A stretch of 64,000 nucleotides of DNA, taken from Pempheris klunzingeri (taxonomy: Eukaryota; Chordata; Actinopteri; Acropomatiformes; Pempheridae). The stretch lies in contig NC_092014.1 in the NCBI RefSeq assembly GCF_042242105.1, positions 7,124,874-7,188,873 on the forward strand, in the 5' to 3' direction. Position numbers and translations under genes: made by a program. A model generated the notes under the pieces. That model was given only the letters and a program-made list of their open reading frames with translations, searched no databases and had not been told where the DNA came from. This document shows, piece by piece, positions 1 to 31,475 of this stretch (position 1 is the first letter of the stretch; every line of letters begins with the position of its first letter).

Positions 1-457
1 AAGTTGATTTGAAATCTGTGGTAGAATATTGTAACTTCAAAAGCTTTTCCCGAAGCTCTTTTCTTGCCGGCTGAAGTTGTCGGTCTTTGGGATTGCAGTT
101 GTGCAGTTTTAAGACTGAAACTGGGTCAGATGGAGAGTGAATAGACAGCGCTGTGTGAAGAGCACCATGCTGTCACCAGTATTGCTGTGAAATCCACAGA
201 ACACACACTGTCCGGCCACTTCACACTCTATCACCACCCTGCAAAGCCCTCTTTGTTTCTAGCAGTCTCTTTATGGGACATCTATGGTCAGTACAATGAG
301 ACATATTCATTTTTCTTTGGGGGTTTAATTTGCCTTTTAAATGCAGCGCTCATAAGTGCCCAGCTTCCTTTTATAGGATTTAATGGGTGCAATATTGTTG
401 ATAAGAGCACTTAAATCAAACCCACCCTCACAGACCAGGAAACACTAACACCATTTC

Positions 458-460
<3 letters not shown>

Positions 461-497
<37 letters not shown>
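461..497 (+). repeat. (TG)n microsatellite forming a fam83g 3' splice site
   Basis: A 35-bp TG run (461-495) is followed directly by the acceptor AG (496-497) of the fam83g exon at 498. There is no separate polypyrimidine tract. Confidence 0.9.
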
Positions 498-5911
<5,414 letters not shown>

Positions 5912-7650
5912 AAGTGTTGTACAAGTACACAAGGATGATTAGCGACTTCCTCCTAAGAAATCTGTGACTCTTCAGTGTGGAATCTTCTCTCTCTATCTGC
6001 CATGCGTGTCATTTCCTGCCTTCAAACCCTGAGGCTCAACTTACAGGAAATATTTAGTTGGGATTTTTTTGACTTTGTCGACAACAGTTGGCCATTTGAT
6101 TTGACGATATGTTTAAAGAGTTGTTGTAAATGTAAATGCTGTAAATTAATCGTATCACCTTCCAAACGCATGCTTCCTGGTTTCTTGGCTTTTGTTTTGG
6201 TGGCTTCAGTAGTGTTTGGCTGATAATGATTAGAAGCAGGAGGAAATAAACTCTTATAAAGATATATTAGACATTTGTATGTTGACAAACGTGTGCAAAA
6301 GCACACACTTTTTTCGCATGGATCATTCCAAATTGTTTATCAAGGAGTTGTGCTAAGATCCCTACCAGGGGTATGTTGTAGGTGATAACCAGCCTGGACA
6401 GACTTCGTACCAAATTCGGTCAGCAGCATTTCTCTGCTAACTCTGGTACTTTCAGTATTTTATCTTTTGACCAAATATTTCTAAATGACCTCAACTGTTT
6501 TCCTTTAATGTTTTGTAATGTTTATCCATGTCTAACGTACACAGACGCAGTCTATCTATGACATGTAAGATCAGCCGACTTGGTTTCTCCATTCATGTAT
6601 GAGTCAGGCTCACTGTGACTGGTTAGTGTTGGTGCAAGGGTAGGGCTACTGTGTGTTTAACAGACGTACTGGATTACCTGTGCAGATGTAGAGAAACAGT
6701 TTAAATGTAATTTTAATTACTGGTGTGGGACCAAGAGTGAATGTTGTAAATAAAAAGACAGGTGGTTGCTGACCCAGCTGCATTGTTTCTTCAGCCACTT
6801 TGGGCAAATCATGATTTAGATAATGATTGTACGCAGGCAATGGATCTGGAAATAATAACAGTTTGGTAATTGTGTACTGTGAGGTATTTTTAGGTATGTC
6901 TGCTTTTTCCTCATAGACTGCAGAAAGACATAATTGTAGCTTTCAGGGTTCTCTAGGGATTTTTGAAACCTGAGATTTGGGTTTGGTGCAAAATCATCCT
7001 CCAGGGTGGAGCTTCACCTTTTTTTCTATTGCTTGGAGCCAAATTAATAGAATGAGTCTTGGCAGGCTCTGAAGTATAAACATAGCCAAATAAATGTTAT
7101 GATAAGATTGAAAATTCATTCTTGACCTTAGAAATAGTAGTCAAAATAATCTCAACACAAGGTTAATTTAGTTTTGGAAATTATTTTACCATACTTATTT
7201 ACTAAAGGGAACAAAGACACAGACAAGATCATTAACACAACTGCGTTCTGGAAACACCATATTATTGTGAACACAAAACTTCTATGCAATGAGAAAGTTT
7301 TGTGCTTACTCAGTTTAAGTATTCAAGTATGCTGTGTAAACTGACCAAGTACATCCAGTAGGGCAGGGCTGTGATATTGATAGCATTGCTGGCATCTGCA
7401 TCCTAATTTTTTCCCAGAATTAAGTTGGTGGGTCTAAAACTGCCAAAACCACTAAAGTAACTCTGCTATTAAAACAAAAAACTGATTGAATTATTTGATT
7501 TATTTTGAGAAGGAGTTTGGAATTTTTCCCACTTCAATTCAGTGAGGGCTTTTGGCCAGCCTCTAGTGGCCATTCGAGGAACGACATTATATGATACGTC
7601 TATAGTAGTTCTGTTTGTACATGCATGTGTATGTGTGTGTATAAATGTAC
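5912..7650. other. fam83g 3' UTR and slc5a10 intron 8
   Basis: Plus-strand 3' UTR of fam83g occupies at least 5912-6270. The remainder is AT-rich intron of slc5a10 with no recognised coding content. Confidence 0.6.
6245..6250 (+). other. Poly(A) signal, probable fam83g 3' end
   Basis: AATAAA 334 bases after the fam83g stop. A second AATAAA at 6749-6754 could give a longer 3' UTR. Confidence 0.5.
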
Positions 7651-9659
7651 CTGGTCAGTGCACCAGTACCAGGTGGCCAGTATGGTGAGCCCTAGAGTCA
7701 TGCCGGGCCAGGGCAGGTCTCCAGTGACGGAGTCTCTGAACAAGTGCATGGCGTCCTGACGTGGCAGGTGGCAGGTACTGTTGGGAATGATCTTACTTGG
7801 CACCGCCATGCTGTACACACGCTCCAGGTTGCTGTAGCCACCGATCTTGTTGAAGGCTGTGGACCGGGAGTACACACCTCCAACTGAACAATGGTTGTTA
7901 TGTTTGTTTATAATGAATTTGTTAATGAATTAAGATAATTGTACAAACCAGTGATTGTTAGAATGATTGCTCCTATGATCATGATAAATGTCTGCAGAGT
8001 GTCGGTGTAGATCACAGCTGCAAGACCACCTGAAAGGAAGTGAGTGCGTATCTTTCAACATAAGCCGAAAACACTCCAGTGTATCTAAACAGCATGACAT
8101 TAGTTGTAGTTTTACTGGATGTAAGTGTATTTGTATGTGTGTGGACGTTTGAGCACCTGCAATAGTGTAGAGAGCAGTGACCACCAGCATGAGGACAGTG
8201 GACAGGTAGAGGTTCCACCCCAGACACACCTGAACAAACAAGGCTCCGGAGTACAGGTCAGTCTGGTGACAGTAACACAACACTTTTGTTAACAAAGATT
8301 CAATCTCATAGCAGATGATATTGCTAAAATGGTGTTATGTTGTCATACTGATATTTTTGTGAAGACGGACAACAGCAGCGACAGGACGGCCAGGTAGGTT
8401 CTGATCCGCTCTCCTCCAAAGCGCCGGCCCAGGTACTCCGGCATTGTCACGATCTGAACACACACAATACAATTTCAACATCTTCACCTCAAGGCAGCTA
8501 CACAGACGAGGCAAACCTCAGAAGCTCCATGTGGTTTTAGGAGCTCAGTATGAGCTGCCAATTAGCAGCTTCTAACTGTGGACTTGTTCACACTTCCCCT
8601 GTTTTTAAATATAATTATCAACAAAAGTAAATGGAGTCATTTATGGTTCTTAGAATAAAGTTGTGTGTGTGTGTGTGTGTGGTGTTTTGTAACACCCTGT
8701 TGGGGAATTTTCAAGGCGGAGAGTGCTGGCAAGGAGAATGTGTCTTGGCACATAAATGTACCTGCTGAACCAGCCTTAACAAGCAGATTTGCACCCGTGT
8801 GTGTGTGTGTGTGCAAACTAACCCCTGAGGAGATGTAGACAGGCACAAACACCCAGGCCAGAGCCAGCAGCACATAGGTGGCCTGTGATAAAGAAGGAGA
8901 CAGAAAGAGGACAGAGAGATTTGACCAAATTGTCCACAGCAGTTGCCTCAGGAGGTAAATTAACTCTGGTCAAACTGAGGTAAAACTTTTTTGTCTTTCG
9001 GTGCTCTGCAAAATTATGTGCAAGCCTTTGTACAGTTGCTGCTCGGCTGCTGCCCCCTGCAGCAGGCTTATTGCAACAGCTGCTAAAGGAAGTAAAAACA
9101 CATTGTAGACTGCCATGCCCAAATTACTCAGGTAAAATAAACATTAGAATACTACTCTCAATTGTTTTCTTTGCAGATACAAAAGGGGAATTAGTTTTTG
9201 CATGTGTGTGTTGTATTGTCTTACACAAATGGTTTGTCTGTCTAGTCAGCCCATTTAGTACTACACAACACAATAGAAATATCATAGATGGCAGGCTAGC
9301 TCTGCTTCATTCCAGACAATAATGTGTTTAGTCAGTATTAATAGATTAATTAGCATCTCGTTATGTTTTGGTGAATGGACGGATGCTCGCCTGTGTGTGT
9401 CTACTCACATTCCATTCAAATCCAGTGACAGCGATGCCTCCAGCAGCTCCTGTTCCAGCCAGACCAATAAACAGACCTGAGCCTTCTGAACTGGCAAAGA
9501 GAGACGCTCCAATCTGTGCACAGCAGTGATGGCAGAACTATTCAGATACTTCAAGTAAAAGGACTAATACAACTATGTAAAATATATTCTCACTTAAGTT
9601 AAAATATTACTAATAGAAGGTACTTAAAAGTTAAAACTTAAAAGTACTTGTTCTGCAGT

Positions 9660-10175
9660 AAAATTGTTAACTATATGATCAGATATTGTGCATTACATAG
9701 GGATAGGCATGACTGGAGTCTTCCACAAGACTAGGCAGATTTGAATTGATAAAGCAAGCGAGGTAGTTGCACAAGAATGGCACAGAAAGTGCAGCCAAAA
9801 GGTGTGCTGCAGACACCCAACGCGAAGCTGAAGAACCAGATAGAGCTGTGACTCTCAAATATCTACTGCGACCAACTGTCATTTAGTGAGCTAATCATAC
9901 ATCCATAGAGCAAACTAACCCGTTAGCACAGCCTCTGAGCAGTACTAAGGTTATGTTACATCTGTGGCAGCTGAGTTCTTGTGTTTATATGATTGTGGCA
10001 GTTTTCAGACTGAGAGGCTGAGACAGGCTGTCAGTCAGCAGTTGTGTACAGAATGAATGGCCGGTCTTCTCATCCCTATAGTGGACTCGACCTCCAGCAG
10101 TAGTCCTGCTCCAGTTTCTCTTTTCTTTCAAAATCTAGGTGCTCTTCCTAGTTTCTCCAATGTTGCAGACCCTGC
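9660..10175. repeat. Dispersed repeat, family B copy 1
   Basis: Segments GGAGTCTTCCACAAGACTAG and GTTGCACAAGAATGGCA here recur with few changes near 56455-56525, and CTAGTTTCTCCAATGTT near 10152 recurs near 56657. It lies in slc5a10 intron 2. Edges are approximate. Confidence 0.6.
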
Positions 10176-11182
10176 CTTTATAACTGCTTAACTTAGATTT
10201 AGGTATTTTACTGCATTGGTTCCCAAACTGGAGATCGGGCTCCCTTTAGAGGGTCAAAAAACAGAATTCTTATACACAAATTTGTAATAATTTGCTGGAC
10301 TTTTCTCTTTTACCTCTATGGGCCTCAAACAGTTATTTAAATGAAACCATCTAAGAAATCTGTTGTTAGTGGAAATGTTAACAAGACAGACAGGCAGACT
10401 GAATCGTCACAAGGGACTCCAACCGGACACTGATTTTTTTTTTCATAAACCAAAAGGATTGGGAGTAGCTAATATAATCTTCACCATTGTATTTTATAAG
10501 TTTATCATGTTTTGTTTTGTTTTTAGATCTTTTTTTTTTTGGCATTTTCATGCATCAGACAGAGTAGAAGAAAGGGGTGGATGACATGCAACAAAGAGCA
10601 GTTCATCATGTTGTAAAAGATTTATCTGAAAAGTAACCAGCTGTCAGATAAATGTAATAGAGAAAAAAGTACACTGTTTCCCTTTGAACTGCAGCAGAGC
10701 GTAAGTATCCAGTCTCATAAAATGAAATCCACACATTAAGTCTGCCAAATCGTCTGCCAAATGTAACCCACCCGCAGTCTGTCTGTGAACAAGCCCAGGG
10801 CTGCCAAGTATCGGCATCACTAATTAACAACCACATCCAAGCTTAGTTTGTCAGAAAAAGCTTCATCCAGCTGCACAAGAATTAAAAACCTCGCTTTGGC
10901 CTTTATCCACAAAAACAACCTACTCACCGGCCACCAGGCCATGTCCCGTCCAGCCAGGAAGTACCCACTCAGAGTGTTCCTGCTCACCCTGCATGATGAC
11001 TGACGGAGAAAACTGTTACACACACACACAAACATAAACAGAAAAACACACGCGTGTGCACGGCTGACACTCACCCAGATGCCCACAGCGAGGTTGAGAA
11101 GAAAGTAGGTTGCTATAACGATAATGTCAGAGAAGCTGAAGGACTGAGTCCCGGCGTAGAAGTTGATGGTGGAGTTAGACAT

Positions 11183-11272
11183 CCTCAGTGTTCACAACGA
11201 CTCAAACACACACTTGTACAGTCACCGAAAACACACGCGTTTAGTTCTTGTACTGGCCTTTATTTACAGCCA

Positions 11273-11303
<31 letters not shown>

Positions 11304-11811
11304 ACATCCACCTACTCCTGTTGAATCTAACCCCTACACTTGTGCAGTCAGTCTCATCAACCCCCTCTCACAATCTGACACTGCAGACCTACTTTGCAAA
11401 CACCCTAAACTCCAAAAAGAACACATTACACTCCCTAAAAACTTGAAACCACCAGACAATCTAATAAAGAACTTCAACCTTTCAATGCTCACTTCTCCGA
11501 CAACACATAAAAAAAATAACGGCCTCACTAATATTAACTCACACACTCACACACAGTCAAACACACAGTGCAGCCCTTGATAAAAGTCCCTTCTTGGCTG
11601 AACTACAAGCTGTTACAGAAAGCCTGAGACGGAGTGTTTTGTGTACGTGTGAAGAGGGCAGTCCCTTGGTTGAATTGATGATTAAACACATCACCTTAAT
11701 GTGGCACCTGCAGCGCTGACACACACGCTGTGCTGGGGGATAATGGAGTGCATGGTGTGGCTGACCGGCGCTGTACAGCAGATGCTCATGTGGACCAGAG
11801 TCCATGCTGAT

Positions 11812-11864
<53 letters not shown>

Positions 11865-14319
11865 TGGTCAATCATTGGCGATGACAAGTTTATAATCATT
11901 AGCGTCTTAACACACAAACATCGGCTGGTTAAGTGCTAAGTAGATGGAGTGAAAGTGTGTAAGAGAGACACAGAGATGGGCTTCATTCAGTAACTTTTAG
12001 GAAGGAATCTAAGTCTTCATTCTTCATTATTCATTAACAGTTTTAACAGTTTTATTAACATATTTATTGAACAGTTGAGGATAGATCCATTTGTGGTTTT
12101 GAATTACCAACTAACAAAAATACTATTTTGGGATAAAATCCTACCACATAATCTTACTGTACATATTCTTTGATACTTTTGGATCAGTGTTATGATTCCC
12201 TCTTTAAAAAATGAGCCTGATTTGCTGTATTTTACTGCAAGTGATAGATGTTTGATCATGTTTTCTGGTTTCTTCACATGGTGGACGTGTCACAGCAGCC
12301 ACACTGAAATTATGACCAATTATTATGAGATTTTGTTTTTTTTCCATGACAAACAAACATCATAAAAGGACAATATGAAGACATGACTATAGTACAGACA
12401 AAATAAACCTGGAGAAAACCTGGTTCCAGCATTCAATTATTTTATGCATGTGTTTCTAACACACAGTCATTAGGTACACATGCACACAGTCTCACATCAA
12501 CACCATTTACTCCAACACATGGATATTCTTTAAACTCATTTATTTAATCATTATAATTATGATTGCTATTTATGTAAAGATTTACGTTAAAGGGAAGATA
12601 TAAGATGGTTGAGACCAGGAGTGAATGCTGTTGGTCCAATATTGACTTTGTTATGTTACAGAGAGCAGGGGGAGAGTCCAGGAATGTTATGTGATAAAGA
12701 CATATGATATAACAGAGACAATGCACCATCTTCTATGCTTAAAAGACACAGAAAGTCTTCCATCCATCTTTTTAAACTAAAGCTATTGGGTTTTCTAACT
12801 TTTCAGTTTGTAAGAATCATGCATTTTGTTGTAAGGCATGCAAATGCTACCAGTTTTTGTGCACAATGAATGTCACTGGGCTGGATGACCAGCAAGCATA
12901 CAGCAGGACTCAGAGCTGCATCCTCGTTCAGGATCTTTGAGAGTGTGACTACATCCCAAAGAGTCTTAACAGCTGGAACATAGAGCCATAGAGAGTGTAC
13001 AAGGGTGTCCATCTGGCTGAGGTTTAAGTCTGTGAAACACTTTTAAACCCCAGTTTGATGAAATCTCTTTATGTGGACTTTCTTTGCGTGTGTATATTTT
13101 AAGGGTAATTTCACTCTTTCACTCTAAAATAGAAACCTCCTAATAGTTATTTGACTTTTAAATCACCTGCAAGTTAGCATATAGTTTTATTATATTGTTT
13201 TTTCACATATTTAACCATATTTTTTACAGACTAAATATATTGTAAAAGAAAGAAAACAAAGAAACAAACAAAAAAAACACATCAGGACATTTTTACTGAT
13301 CCGACTACGTGAGAGGACGAGAAGTCCGAGAGGACGAGATGAAGAAAGCTGAGTGAGTTTGCTTTTGTGCTACCTGATGTAGAATTAACTCAGTGTCACA
13401 CACAAACTGCTGGCCAGTGTTTGTCTGCTATAGGGAGCAGATGGCGGCGACAGAGACACCCTGACGTCACACACATCATCATTAATCTCTCACTCACACA
13501 CACATACGCACACACAGAAAAAAAGGAAAAAGCTTAAAATGATCAAAGATTTTGTGTGCAGTAAAAACTTTATAGAAACTACATTATATTTAGAGCAATT
13601 CAAGAAAGGAATGTTATGTTACATATATTTAATTTGCAATGTAAAAATTTTGAACATATAATGTATATTTGTATCATATATGTCTATATATATTTATATA
13701 TATTTTTAAATGTAAATATACTGTATATATACACACACACACACACACATATAATATGATTATGTTAAAAATTTGAGGGAATACTCCACACTGTACAGTG
13801 GTTACTGAGTTTTAGTTATGAACTTTACCTAGTTTCCTTCAGTCTGAACAGCAGTGAGACAGACTGTACGGTGAATAATGATAAAGTGCCAGTTTGAGGA
13901 AATCTTTTTAGATGGACAAGACATACAAGTTTTCCAAACTACTTAAAATTAATGGAATTTTATTGGGTTACCAAAACCACCCAACATTTAAAACTTGTTA
14001 ACTTCTTGGATATTTAACACAAATACTTAAGTCCACTGAGTCAGTCATTAAATGTCAGTGGGGCAACTTTTAAAGTTGAGCAAATTCAGTACACAAATAT
14101 GCACATTTAGAGCCAAGCCTGGCAAGTAAAGACATAACAATGGCATCATTAAAATTTAATTGAGAAGAGAGGAATGTTTATGGCTATAAATAAAAAGGAA
14201 AAATAAAAATCATGTACAATTCGAGGTAAATTATCTTGTCAACGTGTGATGATGAGGATTACATAAAATAAAGTTATCATTTTATACCTTTATTATTAAT
14301 ATGTAGATATGGTCTTATG
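11183..14319. other. Intergenic region between slc5a10 and chtf18 5' ends
   Basis: The two genes diverge from this 3.1-kb AT-rich segment. It holds CA runs at 11279-11306 and 11813-11861, a TA/CA tract near 13680-13750 and a small GAGAGGACGAG duplication near 13311-13340. The slc5a10 promoter should lie just above 11182 but no convincing TATA box or CpG cluster is visible. No coding exon recognised. Confidence 0.6.
11813..11861. repeat. (CA)n microsatellite
   Basis: Uninterrupted CA run of about 49 bp in intergenic DNA. Confidence 0.9.
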
Positions 14320-14586
14320 TCTGGCGCCACCATGAGGCCAAACTTTTTAATTTGGTGTTCGTGGTGCATGATGGGAACTGTGAAAAGTCTCAATAACCAA
14401 TCAGAGGACGGAGATTTCGCATTACCCGGAAGTAATACATCACAACAAAAAAATTGCCGGGAAACCTGCTCAGTCAGAATTGGCCACTGAAGTAGCGAAG
14501 GGAATATTTATGTGTTTGTCTTTAGACTAAATACATTAGCAGTCTCTCCGTGTCTCTGGTCGTATTGTGTACCTGTTCACGCCGAC
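14320..14586 (+). promoter_or_regulatory. chtf18 promoter and 5' UTR
   Basis: Upstream of the chtf18 ATG are a GCATGATGGGAACT element at 14366-14379 resembling a ZNF143/Staf site, a CCAAT box at 14397-14401, an ETS core CCGGAAGT at 14426-14433 and an inverted CCAAT (ATTGG, 14479-14483). This TATA-less set is typical of housekeeping and replication genes. The start site is probably between 14440 and 14560; this is inference. Confidence 0.6.
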
Positions 14587-26167
<11,581 letters not shown>

Positions 26168-26174
26168 CCCCACG

Positions 26175-26213
<39 letters not shown>

Positions 26214-26256
26214 TGCCTCATTCACAGCTGTGTCCTGTGTCATATGTAAACAACCG

Positions 26257-26262
26257 AATAAA
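26257..26262 (+). other. Poly(A) signal of chtf18
   Basis: AATAAA 90 bases after the chtf18 stop, following a (CA)n run at 26178-26210 in the short 3' UTR. Confidence 0.75.
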
Positions 26263-26294
26263 TCCCAAGTCCAGCTGTTAAATTCAAAACAGTC

Positions 26295-26300
26295 TTTATT
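26295..26300 (-). other. Poly(A) signal of gng13
   Basis: AATAAA on the minus strand, 296 bases beyond the gng13 stop. It sits 32 bases from the opposing chtf18 signal, so the two transcripts probably overlap at their 3' ends. Confidence 0.7.
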
Positions 26301-26595
26301 TTGATTGACAGTGTAAAGAGCCAATAAAAACGTGTTGTTGAACATTTCTCAGCAGTCAAAACAAACCTCTAGAAAGCTACTCAGTGCTGTACACTCACAC
26401 ACACACACAGTAGTCTTCACATAAATTAAAAGCATTCAGGAGTCTCCCAATAAATAAACATGATAATAGCAATAATGAGAGAGAGAGAGGAAATGAATTA
26501 GTGCAGCGTGACTTAGTGTGGGAGTGCAGGATTCTTTAGTGTGTGTGTGTGTATGTGTATGTGTGTGTGTGTGTGTGTGCGTGTGTGTGTGACCA

Positions 26596-27053
<458 letters not shown>

Positions 27054-27066
27054 GGTGCTGCTGCTG

Positions 27067-29245
<2,179 letters not shown>

Positions 29246-29560
29246 CGTCAGGCCTACCGGAGAGGACCGCGGGTCGATTTGGTGCGCAGGCGGCCGATGG
29301 AGGATGCAGACAGCGACAATAACAGCTGAGAGTCGGTGGAGTTTCCCCGGCAGAGGAGTCCGGCTTCAGTGCAAGAGGAAGAGGAAGAAGAAGAGGAGGA
29401 GGAGGAGGAGGAGGAGGCTGTGCGTGTCCACGGCGCAAGGCACTCCCCTGCGCTCCTCTCTGGTAGCGACTGGATGCGGGATGCGCAGGGCGGAGAAAAG
29501 GAGCTCCGCCGCCTCGTTTGACAGTCAAACCAGGGCTGGAGCACAGGACTGACCTGTATG
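29246..29560 (-). promoter_or_regulatory. Candidate gng13 promoter and 5' non-coding exon in a CpG-rich segment
   Basis: The segment is markedly GC- and CpG-rich against AT-rich flanks. On the minus strand it reads into GACG|GTAAGAG at 29246/29245, a near-consensus donor, which pairs with the acceptor before the gng13 ATG exon. It includes a purine-rich trinucleotide stretch (GAGGAGGAG) at about 29380-29418. The start site is not defined. Overlapping ORFs of 125-142 codons on both strands look like CpG-island by-products. Confidence 0.45.
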
Positions 29561-30605
29561 GAAATCCGGACACGAGCAGAGGCAGGAAACACGCAAATGA
29601 GGACGCTCCAGAGGGAAAACAAGCAGGGAGTTAATTTCCCATTCCGATGGCCGCCGGTGATGTGTGTGTTAATGCGCGACAAACTCCCCAGAGAGCCCGA
29701 GTGACATGAGAAATGAGAAGTGAAAGACCAGAAATAAGCAGTGATGTAACTCCAATTTATACGGTTTTGATTTGTAGGTGCCTCATTTTTTTCTCAGACC
29801 AATGAGTCATATTAAGACTCTGAGATGGGACAAATCTTTCCTTTAATCTTAAGCTTCCCCATTGAGTCCCATTAGTGTTACATCTGCTCTATGAAGTGTG
29901 TGAAACTCCTGATTCCTCCCCAGTCTGTCTTCAAGTTAACACAAGTTTTCTCTCAGCGGGGTCTGAAGGCACTCTGTGAGCTCCAGATGTCAACAAAAGG
30001 GTCAAAATACAAGACCAGAAGCTGCAATTCCTCCCAAAGTGATCAGCATTTTAGAATAGGGACTATTTAATACCACGTATGCTGCAAGCAAGTGGAGAAA
30101 ACAGCCCTCTAATCTGAATTATTTCCTGTTATGAAAATCGATTTGTCTTTGCAGCTCACTCTTCAGCTGTCGAGTAAGTGAACATACGTGTGGTCAAATT
30201 GTAGATTGTGCCTTTATGCTGAAATGATGAGCAGGTCTACTCCAGTCTCTCTAATAGGTGAGTACATTTAAAAATAAACACAAGACAAGCAGGGCAACTG
30301 GACCATAAAATGGTAAATAAAATTCACCCTGAAGTAAATTTTTTCTGGCAGTCAGTCCCCCTTCCTTTTAATCATTTCATTAATTTAAAGCTTTTATCTT
30401 AAGTGACAGACTGACATTGTCTGACCATGAGGATACAACCCAAAAATTGCAAAAATGATGCAAGTACATCAAATAACCTGATCTGCTTCAAGTAATACAT
30501 TTACAAACGAGGGGATTTGTGCAAATTATGGTTATGTAGTGTATTATGAGGTAAAAATGCACCAAAATATATAGTAATGTTTCCCCAGTATCATTAAAGA
30601 CACAG
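29561..30605. other. Intergenic region between the gng13 promoter and the snoRNA host gene
   Basis: AT-rich DNA without recognised exons, RNA genes or long repeats. Confidence 0.5.
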
Positions 30606-30833
30606 AAAACTGTTAACAAATACCGTTTATTCAAAAGCTTTAATATTAGACACCATTATTGCATAGTCCCTTATATTCACACACATTTCTTCACTCTGGG
30701 TCGTTTAGTTGGCCCATGAGCAGCAGTTTTCTGACCAATGACGTCCGAATGGGGCGTTGGGGCACCTGAAGGAGACAAACGCAGTTCAGACTACAGCGAT
30801 CTGTGCGACACACACAGAAATATGATCCTCTGT

Positions 30834-30916
30834 AGCCTCAGACAAGAGTTAGAATCAGGAGCAAGCAGCTCTCATACGAGGTGTCAGAAAAATGTTTTTA
30901 TTTGTCATCACTGGCT
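30834..30916 (-). ncRNA. snord60: Box C/D snoRNA, SNORD60-like, copy 1
   Basis: 83 nt. The terminal stem AGCC/GGCT closes box C (GTGATGA, 30911-30905) and box D (CTGA, 30841-30838). An internal CTGACACCTCGTATGAGAG block supplies D'/C'-like elements and is the part I recall from human U60. It lies in host intron 5. C/D snoRNAs guide 2'-O-methylation; U60 targets 28S rRNA, but the target pairing was not verified here. Confidence 0.7.
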
Positions 30917-31100
30917 GTAACCACGCACGCAACACACACAAATATACACACACTTACCATTAAAGTGGACGCCACTGTTCGTCCGCAGGATCAGAGTCAC
31001 TTCATTTGTTGAGTCAAATCAACCTGTGAAATTAGAGAAGCTACATTTTAATGCACACACAGAAACTACTGGTATCATGAGTGTGTGTGTCAAATTTAGG

Positions 31101-31187
31101 AGCCTCAGAAAAAAGCTGGAATCAGGAGCTGGAGTTCAGCTCTCATAGTAGGTGTCAGAAAAGTTATTTGATTTGTCATCACTGGCT
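31101..31187 (-). ncRNA. snord60: Box C/D snoRNA, SNORD60-like, copy 2
   Basis: 87 nt, closely similar to copy 1 from the internal CTGACACC block to box D. AGCC/GGCT stem, box C GTGATGA and box D CTGA are intact. The segment between box C and the internal CTGA diverges from copy 1. It lies in host intron 4. Confidence 0.7.
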
Positions 31188-31386
31188 GAAAGTCATTCAA
31201 ATGCAAACGCTGCGTGAACTCACCAGCTCAAACTCATTTAATAAGACCTTCGATCTGTGTCCATCCACCTCTCAAGAGTTCAGACTTGTCATTTTTACCT
31301 GCAACCGTGAGAAAGTTTATAAAGAAGAAATTAGGGGAAACGACATTCAAGAAAAAATGAAGAATGTACTTTAGCATTAACAGTGG

Positions 31387-31475
31387 AGCCTCAGAACAAA
31401 GCTAGAATCAGGAGCTGGAGTTCAGCTCTCATAGTAGGTGTCAGAAAAGTTTATTTTAGTTCATCATCACAGGCT
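31387..31475 (-). ncRNA. snord60: Box C/D snoRNA, SNORD60-like, copy 3
   Basis: 89 nt, nearly identical to copy 2 over the middle (CTGACACCTACTATGAGAGC and CTCCAGCTCCTGATTC). Terminal stem, box C (GTGATGA) and box D (CTGA) are intact. It lies in host intron 3. Confidence 0.7.

Noticed and set aside
31081..31374. 97-codon plus-strand ORF over the snoRNA cluster
   Set aside because: It covers a snoRNA and host exon on the opposite strand, and the same region is better explained by box C/D structure.
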